NCBI GenBank assembly: GCA_008015235.1
Contig: SSFF01000014.1
Location: 62,001-126,000 of the forward strand
DNA: 64,000 nt
Reading direction: 5' to 3'
From: Rhodoferax sp.
Lineage (GTDB): Bacteria; Pseudomonadota; Gammaproteobacteria; Burkholderiales; Burkholderiaceae_C
Position numbers and translations under genes: made by a program. This document shows, in pieces, positions 1-7,977 of the stretch (positions are counted from its first letter, which is position 1; every line of letters starts with the position of its first letter). Under the pieces are notes generated by a model, which did no database searches, had not been told where the DNA came from, and saw only the letters and a list, made by a program, of their open reading frames with translations.

Positions 1-233
1 TGCCGGTGATCGAACGCATTGAGTCTGTCACCAGTTTTTCGACCCCGTGCACCTGGGCGGTCCAGACCGACCGCGGCGCCACCAGCTTTGTGCTGCGCGG
101 GGACGAAGACATACGCCGCCTGGGGGCCGAGGGAACGCTGCTGATTGCCGACTCGCACAGCATCCAGTACCTGGTGCGCGACCAGTATGCGCTCGACGCC
201 AATAGCCGACGCATCCTCGACCGGTTCATGTAG
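1..233 (+). CDS. DUF1854 family protein, 3' end only
   Basis: Only the last 77 codons or so are inside the window; the frame is open to the left edge, so the true start is upstream. The visible part has the TSFVLRGDEDIRRL and LLIADSHSIQYLVRD stretches and the basic RRILDRF ending that I associate with DUF1854, a small family often found beside cyanophycin-synthesis or ABC-transporter genes in Burkholderiales. No catalytic residues are known for the family. The stop codon lies 3 bases before a dispersed repeat that separates this gene from the convergent panC. Confidence 0.65.
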   Translation, partial: PVIERIESVTSFSTPCTWAVQTDRGATSFVLRGDEDIRRLGAEGTLLIADSHSIQYLVRDQYALDANSRRILDRFM

Positions 234-295
234 TTGCTACGAAATATGTAGCTACCTGCACAATATGTGTGCGGGCTGAAGGCCAAAAAGGCTTA
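234..295 (+). repeat. Dispersed Comamonadaceae-type repeat, copy 1
   Basis: The block starts with the imperfect palindrome GCTACGAAATATGTAGC (236-252), then CTGCACA, TGTGCGGGCTGAAGGCC and AAAAAGGC. The same order of blocks recurs at about a dozen sites in this window. This copy fills the gap between two convergent genes, and its end supplies the stop codon region of panC. Confidence 0.75.
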
Positions 296-1129
296 GATTT
301 CCATGTTGTCGATGAGGCGCGTGGCGCCCAACCTTGCCGCGGCCAGCACCACCTTGGGGTCGCCGGGGTGGGGCGGCTGGAGATCGGCCTGGCGGCGCAC
401 GGCCACATAGTCTGGGCGCCAGCCGGCATGGCTAAGCTGGTGCATGGCCTGGTTTTCCAGGCGCGCCAAGCTTGCTGCGTCCATGCCGGGGTTGGCACGC
501 ACAGCCTGCACGATTTCGCGCAAGGTGGCGTTCAGCTGCACCGCCTGCTGGCGTTCGGCCGCACTCAGGTAGCCGTTGCGGCTGGACAAGGCCAGGCCGT
601 CGTCGGCGCGCTGGGTCTCGCCACCGATGATCTCGATCGGCATGGCGAACTGCTTGACCATGTTGCGGATCACCATGAGCTGCTGGTAGTCCTTCTTCCC
701 GAACAGGGCGGTGCGTGCTTGCGTGAGCGATAGCAGCTTGAGCACCACGGTGCACACGCCAATGAAGAAGCCGGGGCGAAAGTGGCCTTCCAGGATGTCG
801 CTGAGTTCGGTGGGTGGGTGTACCTTGAAGCTTTGCGGCTGCGGGTACATCTCGGTTTCCTTGGGGGCGAAGACGATGTCGCAACCGGCGGCTTGGAGCT
901 GCTCGCAATCGGCGTCCAGGGTACGCGGGTAGGTGTCAAAGTCTTCGTGCGGTGCAAACTGCAGCCGGTTCACGAAGATGGTGGACACCGTCACGTCGCC
1001 CAGGGGTTTGGCCTGGCGCACCAGGGCCAGGTGCCCGGCGTGCAGGTTGCCCATGGTGGGGACCACGGCCGGGTGGCGGTAGGCGCCGAGTTCGTCGCGG
1101 AGCTCGGCAATGGTATGGATGATTTTCAT
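293..1129 (-). CDS. panC: Pantothenate synthetase
   Basis: ATP-dependent ligation of D-pantoate and beta-alanine to pantothenate in the cytosol. The 278-residue product has the expected family length. It shows the nucleotidyltransferase HxGH-type signature in [10 protein letters not shown] near residue 30, and the KMSKS-equivalent region around GLALSSRN. An in-frame extension 16 codons upstream exists, but ATG at 1129 gives the conserved MKIIHTI start used by relatives. It follows panB by 10 bases, so the two are almost certainly co-transcribed. panD, which makes its beta-alanine substrate, is about 6 kb away in this window. Confidence 0.95.
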   Translation of the reverse strand: MKIIHTIAELRDELGAYRHPAVVPTMGNLHAGHLALVRQAKPLGDVTVSTIFVNRLQFAPHEDFDTYPRTLDADCEQLQAAGCDIVFAPKETEMYPQPQSFKVHPPTELSDILEGHFRPGFFIGVCTVVLKLLSLTQARTALFGKKDYQQLMVIRNMVKQFAMPIEIIGGETQRADDGLALSSRNGYLSAAERQQAVQLNATLREIVQAVRANPGMDAASLARLENQAMHQLSHAGWRPDYVAVRRQADLQPPHPGDPKVVLAAARLGATRLIDNMEI

Positions 1130-1139
1130 AGGCTGACTC

Positions 1140-2030
1140 TTACCAGGCGTGGATGCTGTCCACGGGGAATGTGCCACCCTTCACGGCGGCCACGTAGGCC
1201 TCGAACGCGCCGCGGATGCTGGGTGCGTCTTCCATGAAGTTATGGACGAATTTGGGGTTCTTTCCCAGGTTCAACCCCAGCATGTCGTGCATGACCAGCA
1301 CCTGGCCGGCGGTACCTTTTCCGGCACCGATGCCGATGGTGGCGCAGTGGGTCAGCTCCTGTGTCAGCTCGCTCGACAGGGGGGCAGGCACCATTTCCAG
1401 TACCAGCATCGAGGCCCCCGCATCTTGCAATGCCCGAGCCTGTTCTTTCATGTGCTGGGCGGCTTCGTCGCCGCGGCCCTGCACCCGGTAGCCGCCGAGC
1501 GCGTGCACGGTCTGGGGGGTCAGGCCCAAGTGGGCGCACACCGGGATGCCGCGCTCCACCAGGAATTGCACCACTTCGGTGGTCCAGCCACCGCCCTCCA
1601 ACTTGACCATGTGGGCGCCGGCCTGCATCAGCACGCTGGCGCTGCGGATGGCCTGTTCCTTGGACTCCTGGTAGGAACCGAAGGGCAAATCGCCAATGAG
1701 CCACGCGGTGCCCTGGGCGCGACGCAGCCCGCGGGCCACGATTTCGGTGTGGTAGGCCATGTCTTCCAGCGTCACACCCACCGTGGTGTGCAGGCCCTGG
1801 CACACCATGCCCAGCGAATCACCGACCAGGATGCACTCCACCCCGGCAGCATCGGCCACGGCGGCAAAGGTGGCATCGTAGGCCGTGAGCATGGTGATCT
1901 TCTCGCCGCGTGCCCGCATCTCCAGAATGCGCGGCAGGCTGATGGGCTTGCGGCTGGGCAGGGGCGACGCCGGTGGCAGGGTGCCGTAGGGCGTTCCGGT
2001 GGCAGCTGCGCCGCTGGTGCTTGTGGTCAT
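1140..2030 (-). CDS. panB: 3-methyl-2-oxobutanoate hydroxymethyltransferase
   Basis: Transfers a hydroxymethyl group from methylenetetrahydrofolate to ketoisovalerate, the first committed step to pantoate. The 296-residue product carries the conserved MLTAYDA segment, the metal-binding DSLGMV motif and the KLEGG region. The N-terminal 30 residues are Ser/Thr/Pro-rich and look unstructured. ATG at 2030 is chosen because GGAG lies 8 bases upstream; an earlier TTG-type start would place that ribosome site inside the gene. It is the middle gene of scpA-panB-panC. Confidence 0.95.
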   Translation of the reverse strand: MTTSTSGAAATGTPYGTLPPASPLPSRKPISLPRILEMRARGEKITMLTAYDATFAAVADAAGVECILVGDSLGMVCQGLHTTVGVTLEDMAYHTEIVARGLRRAQGTAWLIGDLPFGSYQESKEQAIRSASVLMQAGAHMVKLEGGGWTTEVVQFLVERGIPVCAHLGLTPQTVHALGGYRVQGRGDEAAQHMKEQARALQDAGASMLVLEMVPAPLSSELTQELTHCATIGIGAGKGTAGQVLVMHDMLGLNLGKNPKFVHNFMEDAPSIRGAFEAYVAAVKGGTFPVDSIHAW

Positions 2031-2093
2031 GGTGGAAGGCTCCAACAAAAACGGGACCGAAATGGGTCGAATCGGGGGCGAATACTAACCGTA

Positions 2094-2951
2094 TCAGGCC
2101 GGGGTATAGGCCAGGCGCACGTAAATGGGGGCAAAGGCTTCGGCCTGTGTGATCTCGATCAGCGTTTCCTTGCCCAGTTCAAGCAAGGCGATGAAGGTCA
2201 CCACCAGCACAGGCGTGCCCTGGCTGGGGTCGAACAGCTGCTCGAACTCGATGAACTTGCGTCCCTGCAGTTTCTTCAGCACGATGCTCATGTGTTCACG
2301 CACCGACAGCTCTTCGCGCGTGATCTTGTGGTGTTGGACCAGCTTGGCGCGCTTGAGGATGTCGCGCCAGGCTTCCTGCAGGTCGGTGATGTGCACGTCG
2401 GGAAAGCGCGGCTGCAAGGATTGTTCGATGAAGACCGAGGCCTTGAGGAAGTCGCGGCCCTGCTGAGGAATTGCATTCAGTCGGGCTGCCGCCAGCTTCA
2501 TCTGCTCGTATTCCATCAGGCGGCGCACCAGTTCGGCGCGCGGGTCTTCCACCTCTTCGCCTTCGGCCGTTTTCTTGGGCGGCAGCAGCATGCGCGACTT
2601 GATCTCGATCAGCATGGCGGCCATGAGCAGGTATTCGGCGGCCAGTTCCAGGTTGCGGCTGCGGATTTCGTCCACATAGGCCAGGTACTGCTTGGTCACC
2701 GCGACCATGGGAATGTCCAGAATATTGAAATTCTGCTTGCGGATCAGGTACAGCAGCAGGTCCAGCGGGCCTTCAAAGGCCTCCAGGAAGACTTCCAGCG
2801 CGTCCGGCGGGATGTACAGATCTTGCGGCAGCGCAAAAAGCGGTTCACCGTAGAGGCGGGCCAATGCCACCTGGTCCACGACCTCGGGCGTGGAGGCAGG
2901 GCTGTCCGGACCGGGCGAGTCAATGGTCTCGCCGGAGGACGTCTGGCTCAT
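2094..2951 (-). CDS. scpA: Segregation and condensation protein A
   Basis: The kleisin subunit that bridges SMC heads with ScpB and compacts the chromosome. The 285-residue product has the typical N-terminal FEGPLDLLLYLIRKQ helix (about residues 56-70), the DIPMVAVTKQYL segment and a C-terminal winged-helix region. The first 40 residues are an acidic, Pro-rich tail. It heads the scpA-panB-panC run. No clear Shine-Dalgarno precedes ATG 2951; instead a dispersed repeat sits directly upstream. scpB is not in the window. Confidence 0.93.
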   Translation of the reverse strand: MSQTSSGETIDSPGPDSPASTPEVVDQVALARLYGEPLFALPQDLYIPPDALEVFLEAFEGPLDLLLYLIRKQNFNILDIPMVAVTKQYLAYVDEIRSRNLELAAEYLLMAAMLIEIKSRMLLPPKKTAEGEEVEDPRAELVRRLMEYEQMKLAAARLNAIPQQGRDFLKASVFIEQSLQPRFPDVHITDLQEAWRDILKRAKLVQHHKITREELSVREHMSIVLKKLQGRKFIEFEQLFDPSQGTPVLVVTFIALLELGKETLIEITQAEAFAPIYVRLAYTPA

Positions 2952-2952
2952 G

Positions 2953-2990
2953 GTTTGCTATGAAAATGCGAGCTGCCTAAGACCGCTTCA
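2953..2990 (+). repeat. Dispersed repeat, partial copy 2
   Basis: GCTATGAAAATGCGAGCTGC (2957-2976) followed by CTAAGACCG and TGCGGGCGG matches the first half of the repeat family. It occupies the gap between the DUF3460 gene and scpA, so it lies in the 5' leader of scpA. Confidence 0.55.
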
Positions 2991-3019
2991 TGCGGGCGGG
3001 AAGGCAGAAATGCATGAAA

Positions 3020-3223
3020 TCAGTGCTCGGACTGATAGACGTAGGGCTTCTGGGCCACGCGGGCGGCCTGGTAGCCTGCCTGGGCTTCGCGGTCCACCTG
3101 CTTGTCCCACAGCAGGGCACGGCCCTGGCGCTGGCCTTCTTCCACTTGGGGCTTGGCGGCCTTGAGCTGGTCGATGAACTGGGTGGCGTCGGAACGGTAG
3201 TCGGGGCGGCGGAACAAATTCAT
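3020..3223 (-). CDS. DUF3460 family small protein
   Basis: A 67-residue protein with the motifs RRPDYRSDATQFIDQLK and RQGRALLWDK, which I recognise as the DUF3460 family of small betaproteobacterial proteins of unknown function. It is highly charged, with no signal peptide or membrane segment. ATG 3223 has AGGACCTCC just upstream. It is divergent from nadC across about 150 bases and precedes scpA on the same strand, so it may be co-transcribed with scpA. Confidence 0.85.
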   Translation of the reverse strand: MNLFRRPDYRSDATQFIDQLKAAKPQVEEGQRQGRALLWDKQVDREAQAGYQAARVAQKPYVYQSEH

Positions 3224-3376
3224 GGTGGAGGTCCTCTTTGTGCCGATTTTACGGCCTTCCCGCGGCCATGGACTTCGGTGGACACAGGTACGGGGCAAAG
3301 CCTCTACACTTGCGCCTCTGGCGCGCCCGTTCGTCCCGGTAGGACGGGGTGTGCGCCGTAGGGCGACTGACAAGAT

Positions 3377-4246
3377 ATGACGCAGAAAACACAGACAGAT
3401 ATGGAATGGCTCTCCCAGGTGGAAGGCGACGTGACGCGTGCCTTGCTGGAGGACGTAGGCGCCGGTGACCTGACCGCCGGTTTGATCGACCCGCAGCGCC
3501 GCGCCAAGGCCCGTGTGCTGGTGCGCGAAAGCGCCGTGCTGTGCGGCGTGCCATGGGCCGAAGCAGCGCTGCGCCGCCTGGACCCCACGGCCACCTGGGG
3601 CTGGTCGGTGGGCGAGGGCGCGCGTTGCGAGACCGACCAGGTGGTGCTGCACATGGAAGGCAATGCCCGTGCCCTGCTGACCGCCGAGCGCACCATGCTC
3701 AATTTCCTGCAACTTCTGAGCGCCGTTGCCACCAAGACTGCTGTCTTTGTCGATGCGGTGAACAGCGTGCCTGGCAACCGCGCTGCCATTGTCGACACCC
3801 GCAAGACCATTCCCGGACTGCGCCTGGCCCAGAAATACGCGGTGCGTGTGGGCGGCGGCACCAACCACCGCATCGGCCTGCACGACGCGGTGTTGATCAA
3901 GGAAAACCACATTGCCGCCGCGGGTGGCGTGACCGCCGTGCTGCGCAGCGCCGAGCGCGTGGCTGCGAACGCCAAGTTCATCGAGATTGAGGTGGAAACG
4001 CTGGACCAGTTGCGCGAGGCGCTCGATGCCGGTGCGCGCATGGTGCTGCTGGACAACATGGACCTGGCGCAGCTGCGCGAGGCCGTGGCCCTTAACGCCG
4101 GGCGCGCCATTCTGGAGGTGTCGGGCGGCGTCAACCTGGACACGGTGCGCGACATTGCCGCCACGGGCGTGGACCGTATTTCCATCGGCGCCCTCACCAA
4201 GGACGTGAAGGCGACCGATTTTTCGATGCGTTTTGAGGATTTGTGA
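3377..4246 (+). CDS. nadC: Nicotinate-nucleotide diphosphorylase (carboxylating)
   Basis: Converts quinolinate and PRPP to nicotinate mononucleotide in de novo NAD synthesis. The 289-residue product has the PRPP/quinolinate-binding residues in TRKT (141-144), NHRIGL (163-168) and LIKENH (173-178), and the C-terminal [17 protein letters not shown] barrel segment. It is the first gene of a nadC-nadA operon: its TGA overlaps the ATG of nadA by one base. The promoter must lie in the 150-base gap shared with the divergent DUF3460 gene. Confidence 0.96.
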   Translation: MTQKTQTDMEWLSQVEGDVTRALLEDVGAGDLTAGLIDPQRRAKARVLVRESAVLCGVPWAEAALRRLDPTATWGWSVGEGARCETDQVVLHMEGNARALLTAERTMLNFLQLLSAVATKTAVFVDAVNSVPGNRAAIVDTRKTIPGLRLAQKYAVRVGGGTNHRIGLHDAVLIKENHIAAAGGVTAVLRSAERVAANAKFIEIEVETLDQLREALDAGARMVLLDNMDLAQLREAVALNAGRAILEVSGGVNLDTVRDIAATGVDRISIGALTKDVKATDFSMRFEDL

Positions 4247-5343
4247 TGACCGACGTAATCGATGTCGAATACGAACAGCCTGCCTGTTCCACCCGCCATG
4301 CCTGGGCCCGGGTGCCGGTGGAGCCAAGTCCTTCTGAGCGTGCGGCGCTCAAGGACAAGATCCGGCGCCTGTTGAAAGAAAAGAATGCCGTCATGGTGTC
4401 GCACTACTACGTGCACCCGGACCTGCAGGACCTGGCCGAGGAAACCGGCGGCCTGGTCAGCGATTCGCTGGAAATGGCCCGCTTCGGCCGCGACCACAGC
4501 GCCCAGACCCTGGTGGTGTCGGGCGTGAAGTTCATGGGCGAGACCAGCAAGATTTTGTCGCCGCACAAGACCGTGCTGATGCCCGACCTGGACGCCACCT
4601 GCTCGCTCGACCTGGGTTGCCCGATCGACGAATTCAGCGCCTTTTGCGATGCGCATCCGGACCGCACCGTGGTGGTCTACGCCAACACCAGTGCAGCCGT
4701 GAAGGCCCGTGCCGACTGGCTGGTGACTTCCAGCTGCGCGCTCGACATCGTGCGTGCGCTCAAAGAGCAAGGCCACAAGATTCTGTGGGCACCCGACAAG
4801 CACCTGGGTGGCTACATCCAGCGCGAAACCGGGGCCGACATGGTGTTCTGGGAAGGTTCCTGCATCGTGCACGACGAGTTCAAGTCCTTTGAGCTGGAGG
4901 CCCTGATTGCCGAGCACCCCCAGGCCAAGGTGCTGGTGCACCCGGAGTCGCCGAAAGAAGTGGTTGCGCTGGCCCATGCCGTGGGTTCGACCAGTGCCAT
5001 CCTGAAAGCGGCCCAGACCTTCGATGCCAAGGAGTTCATCGTCGCCACCGACAACGGCATGCTGCACAAGCTGCGTACGCTGAACCCCGGCAAGACTTTC
5101 ATCGAAGCGCCTACGGCTGGCAACAGCGCCACTTGCAAGAGCTGCGCGCACTGCCCCTGGATGGCCATGAACGGTCTGGCCGCTGTTGCGCAGGTGCTGG
5201 AGCACGGTACCAACCAGATCCACGTCGATGCGAAGCTGATCGACCGCGCCCGCCTGCCGATCGACCGCATGCTGGCTTTTACCGCCGCCTTGAAGAGCGG
5301 CCAGGCGCCGGGCAGTCTGGTGCCGAAAATCGGCGCAGCTTAA
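4246..5343 (+). CDS. nadA: Quinolinate synthase
   Basis: Condenses iminoaspartate with dihydroxyacetone phosphate to quinolinate, using one [4Fe-4S] cluster. The 365-residue product has the three cluster cysteines in [15 protein letters not shown] and [12 protein letters not shown], and the [10 protein letters not shown] substrate-binding segment. A GTG one codon upstream (4243) is possible, but ATG 4246 sits in a TGATG stop-start overlap with nadC. Its iminoaspartate supplier NadB is encoded about 3 kb downstream on the other strand. Confidence 0.96.
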   Translation: MTDVIDVEYEQPACSTRHAWARVPVEPSPSERAALKDKIRRLLKEKNAVMVSHYYVHPDLQDLAEETGGLVSDSLEMARFGRDHSAQTLVVSGVKFMGETSKILSPHKTVLMPDLDATCSLDLGCPIDEFSAFCDAHPDRTVVVYANTSAAVKARADWLVTSSCALDIVRALKEQGHKILWAPDKHLGGYIQRETGADMVFWEGSCIVHDEFKSFELEALIAEHPQAKVLVHPESPKEVVALAHAVGSTSAILKAAQTFDAKEFIVATDNGMLHKLRTLNPGKTFIEAPTAGNSATCKSCAHCPWMAMNGLAAVAQVLEHGTNQIHVDAKLIDRARLPIDRMLAFTAALKSGQAPGSLVPKIGAA

Positions 5344-5346
5344 TCT

Positions 5347-6081
5347 TCAGCCAAGTACCTGCGCTGCCAGGGCTTCCAGCCGTCCCTGGCGGCGCAGCGT
5401 CTCCAGCGCGCGGTTGATGGCGGCCAGGGTTGCGCCTTGCTGGGCCGACTTGGCAAAGGCCAGGTAGGTGGGGTTTTCAAACAGGTAGCGCGGGCTTTTG
5501 ATAATGTCCTGCATGCCCGGCTGGGTCAGTTGCGCGGCCCCGGCTTCTTCGATGGCAAGCACCGCGTCCAGGCGCTGGTTGGCCAGTTTCTGGAAATTCT
5601 GCGCATCGGCGCTGACCTCTTCCGTGTGGATCAGGCCTTCGCGTACGGCCTTGTCGAAGCTGTCGCCGTAGCTCCAGCCGCGCGCCACGCCCACCCGCTT
5701 GCCGTGCAGGGATTCCAGGCTGTCGAACCCCAGCGGGCGGCTGCGGTGCTGGTACACCGCCATGCGTTCGACGAACAGGGGCTCGCTGAAGTCGTACTTG
5801 CGCAGACGTTCCTCGTTCTTGTAGATGCCGCCGGTGCCTGCACGGCCTTCGTCGGTGTCTTGCAGGCAGCGTTTCCAGGGCTTGGCTTCGAGCTTCAGCG
5901 CCAAACCGGCTTGGGCAAAAAGAGCGCGCAGCAGCACCGGGTACAGGCCCGCGGCTTGGCCCGCGTCGGCATACATGAAGGGCGGGTTGTTGGAATCCAC
6001 GCCCACCACGGTGGGTTCGGCGGCGCGCACGGTGGGGGCCGTCAGCAGCGCCAGGGCCCAGAGGCAATCACGTCGCAACAT
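5347..6081 (-). CDS. Periplasmic substrate-binding protein (SBP_bac_3 type)
   Basis: A 244-residue protein with a signal peptide (MLRRDCLWALALLTA, cleavage near VRAAEP) and the extracellular solute-binding family 3 fold: VGVDSNNPPFMYAD, AGLYPVLLRALF and KRVGVARGWSYGDSF. Relatives bind amino acids or other small polar solutes in the periplasm. No permease or ATPase gene is adjacent, so it is an orphan; the ligand cannot be told from sequence. ATG 6081 is preferred over an upstream GTG because GAGGAG lies 7 bases before it. It converges tail to tail with nadA, 3 bases apart. Confidence 0.8.
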   Translation of the reverse strand: MLRRDCLWALALLTAPTVRAAEPTVVGVDSNNPPFMYADAGQAAGLYPVLLRALFAQAGLALKLEAKPWKRCLQDTDEGRAGTGGIYKNEERLRKYDFSEPLFVERMAVYQHRSRPLGFDSLESLHGKRVGVARGWSYGDSFDKAVREGLIHTEEVSADAQNFQKLANQRLDAVLAIEEAGAAQLTQPGMQDIIKSPRYLFENPTYLAFAKSAQQGATLAAINRALETLRRQGRLEALAAQVLG

Positions 6082-6180
6082 GGCATGGCTCCTCACGAAG
6101 TAGCAGGATGGGCCATGCTAGCGCTGGCGGGCTTGGTCTACAAGGACTAAGGCCTCTGCCGTGCGCGCCGGACACGCACC

Positions 6181-6208
6181 TTGGAAAAAATCGAATCCTG
6201 ACTAAAAT
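6181..6208 (+). promoter_or_regulatory. Candidate sigma-70 promoter
   Basis: TTGGAA (6181-6186), a 16-base spacer and TAAAAT (6203-6208) form a good sigma-70-like match in an AT-rich patch. It reads toward the unrecognised coiled-coil gene at 6343 and would give a leader of about 130 bases. Supported by pattern only. Confidence 0.5.
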
Positions 6209-6217
6209 GTTTCTAGA

Positions 6218-6231
6218 GGGCCGCTCGGCCC
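6218..6231 (+). other. GC-rich hairpin in leader
   Basis: GGGCCG CT CGGCCC is a perfect 6-base inverted repeat, followed by GGGTTTT. It lies about 10 bases downstream of the candidate promoter at 6181, so it would fall at the start of the transcript of the 6343 gene. It could be an attenuator or a 5'-stabilising stem. Confidence 0.35.
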
Positions 6232-6342
6232 GGGTTTTCCTTGGCTTGTCCTGTACCAGAGAACACATGATGCACCGCACTTTTGTCGTTTCATCGGGCG
6301 TCCAGCCAAGCAGGGCAGGCGGGTCTTGCTAAGGAGCGCAGC

Positions 6343-6855
6343 ATGGTTGCCATTACTGCCACCAACAGCACGACCCTGTCCATGCAGGCGTCGGTGACCA
6401 AGTCCAGGCTGGAGCAGGCCAAGCGTGAAGCCGCCCAGGCGGAAAACATGGCGGAGACCCTGCGCACCCAAGCCCAGGAACAGGACCACATCGCGGACCA
6501 GGCACGCCAGCGCGAACGCACACTCAGCAGCAATACCACCGGCAACGGCGTCAATGGCACCGCAAGTGCACCAGCGGTCAACGCGCCGCTCGAGAGTGCC
6601 CCCAAGGTGGCGGGACAACGCGGTGCCAGCTATGTGGAAACGCTCCACACGGTACTGGACGGTCCCAATTCACCGACCCAGTCGGCCTACACCCTGGCGG
6701 CGCAGAAAAATCTTGTCATTTCCAGCCTGTTCCAGAAAGCAAACCAGGTCTGGCAGGCAACGCCGCCCGACACCAGGGTGGCCAAGCTGTATGCAGGCCA
6801 GGGGGTGGCCAGTACGGGGCCTGCGACCGGAGCCCTGCTGAGCACCAAGGTCTAG
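6343..6855 (+). CDS. Unrecognised protein with N-terminal coiled coil
   Basis: I do not recognise this 170-residue protein. Residues about 18-60 are rich in Ala, Glu, Gln and Arg with heptad-like spacing (SRLEQAKREAAQAENMAETL) and should form a coiled coil. A Gly/Asn/Ala/Pro linker follows at about 65-95. The C-terminal half (YVETLHTVLDGPNSP, SLFQKANQVWQATPPD) looks helical. There is no signal peptide or membrane segment. ATG 6343 has AAGGAG 9 bases upstream, which decides the start. It stands alone between two minus-strand genes with its own promoter-like sequence. The Ala/Gln-rich helical pattern recalls phasin, flagellar or secretion-associated helical proteins, but no specific motif supports any of these. 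Confidence 0.7.
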   Translation: MVAITATNSTTLSMQASVTKSRLEQAKREAAQAENMAETLRTQAQEQDHIADQARQRERTLSSNTTGNGVNGTASAPAVNAPLESAPKVAGQRGASYVETLHTVLDGPNSPTQSAYTLAAQKNLVISSLFQKANQVWQATPPDTRVAKLYAGQGVASTGPATGALLSTKV

Positions 6856-6869
6856 GTGGCCATGTCCGA

Positions 6870-6892
6870 GCCTGCAAGCGACCGGTGCAGGC
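6870..6892. terminator. Possible stem-loop between convergent genes
   Basis: GCCTGCA (6870-6876) and TGCAGGC (6886-6892) form a 7-base stem between the stops of the convergent 6343 gene and panD. There is no T-run on either side, so an intrinsic terminator is doubtful. Confidence 0.25.
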
Positions 6893-6895
6893 GCT

Positions 6896-7279
6896 TCACT
6901 CTGCCATCTGCGTCGGCACTTTGTCGGGCAGTTCCACCTGCTGGTTCTTCTCGTTCACGAATACCAGCTTGGGCCGGTGCGCCGCCACCTGGTCTTCGTG
7001 CACCTGGGCAAAGGCGGCAATGATGAGCAGGTCACCGTTGCTGGCACGGCGGGCGGCCGAGCCATTCACCGAGATCATGCCGCTGCCGCGCTCACCCTTG
7101 ATGGCATAGGTCACAAAGCGCTCGCCGTTGTTGATGTTCCAGATGTGGATCTGCTCGTTTTCGCAGAGGTTGGCGGCGTCCAGCAGGTCTTCGTCGATGG
7201 CGCAGGAGCCTTCGTAGTGCAGCTCGCACTGGGTGACGGCGACGCGGTGGATCTTGGATTTGAGCAGGGTACGGAACAT
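6896..7279 (-). CDS. panD: Aspartate 1-decarboxylase precursor
   Basis: Makes beta-alanine for PanC. The 127-residue proenzyme has the self-cleavage site Gly24-Ser25 in YEGSCAID, where Ser25 becomes the pyruvoyl cofactor, and the conserved [10 protein letters not shown] and NGSAAR segments; family length is normal. Start ATG 7279 gives the classical [12 protein letters not shown] beginning. It lies 11 bases after the cytochrome c4 gene on the same strand, apart from panB-panC. Confidence 0.95.
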   Translation of the reverse strand: MFRTLLKSKIHRVAVTQCELHYEGSCAIDEDLLDAANLCENEQIHIWNINNGERFVTYAIKGERGSGMISVNGSAARRASNGDLLIIAAFAQVHEDQVAAHRPKLVFVNEKNQQVELPDKVPTQMAE

Positions 7280-7290
7280 GGGGGTAGATT

Positions 7291-7884
7291 TCAGGGAAGT
7301 TGGGTCAGGTAGTCGGTGACGGCCTTGATGTCGGCCGGGGTCAGCTTCGCGGCGATGTCGTGCATCACCGCGTTGTCGTTGGTGCGCTGGCGCAGGGTGA
7401 AGTCCTGCAGCTGCCCGGTGAGGTAGCGCGCATTCTGTCCGGCCAGGCGTGGCAGCAGGGCCGTGCCGTGGGCACTGTCGCCATGGCAGCTGGCACAGGC
7501 CGGCATGTTGGCGCTGGCGTTGCCCTGGGTGTAGAGAAATTTTCCCAAGGCCACGGACTCGGCATTGGCCGCGCGCCCGACGCGCGGCGGTTTGGCCGAG
7601 AAGAAGGCGGCCAGCTCGGCAATGTTCTGCGGACTCAGGTCCTGGGCCTGGGGCGACATGGTCTCGTTGACGCGCCGACCGGCCACGAAGTCCGTAAGCT
7701 GCTTGGTGATGTACTGGGCGTTCTGGCCGGCCAGCGAGGGGTAGATCGGGGCCGTGGCCTGGCCGTTGGTGCCATGGCAAACGCCGCAGCGCGAGGCCAC
7801 GATGTCGGCGGCGGACATGTCCAGTGCCTGCGCGCTGGCAGCGGACAGGGTGATGAGGCCCAGGGTCAAGGCGCGAAGCAGCAT
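7291..7884 (-). CDS. Dihaem cytochrome c4
   Basis: A periplasmic electron carrier with two haem-binding domains: CGVCH at about residue 33 and CASCH at about 129. Each is followed by the LAGQNAQYI / LAGQNARYL motif that contributes the axial Met region in the c4 family. A signal peptide precedes ([20 protein letters not shown]). The 197-residue length fits cytochrome c4. ATG 7884 has GGAG 8 bases upstream; an 18-codon upstream extension is not needed. It likely passes electrons to a terminal oxidase; none is in the window. Confidence 0.9.
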   Translation of the reverse strand: MLLRALTLGLITLSAASAQALDMSAADIVASRCGVCHGTNGQATAPIYPSLAGQNAQYITKQLTDFVAGRRVNETMSPQAQDLSPQNIAELAAFFSAKPPRVGRAANAESVALGKFLYTQGNASANMPACASCHGDSAHGTALLPRLAGQNARYLTGQLQDFTLRQRTNDNAVMHDIAAKLTPADIKAVTDYLTQLP

Positions 7885-7977
7885 GGCGAGTTCTCCGGAA
7901 ATCCGCCCCGTGGGGCGCAGGCCGCGCAGTGTACGCATTTTTGCCGTGCCCGTTTGGAGGCCCCACTCAGGGGCGGT

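Noticed and set aside
1149..2963. A 604-codon plus-strand frame opposite panB and scpA
   Set aside because: It is antisense to two conserved genes and reads as His/Gly/Gln-rich noise.
3304..5223. A 639-codon minus-strand frame opposite nadC and nadA
   Set aside because: It covers two clearly coding genes on the plus strand, has low-complexity composition and no recognisable motif.
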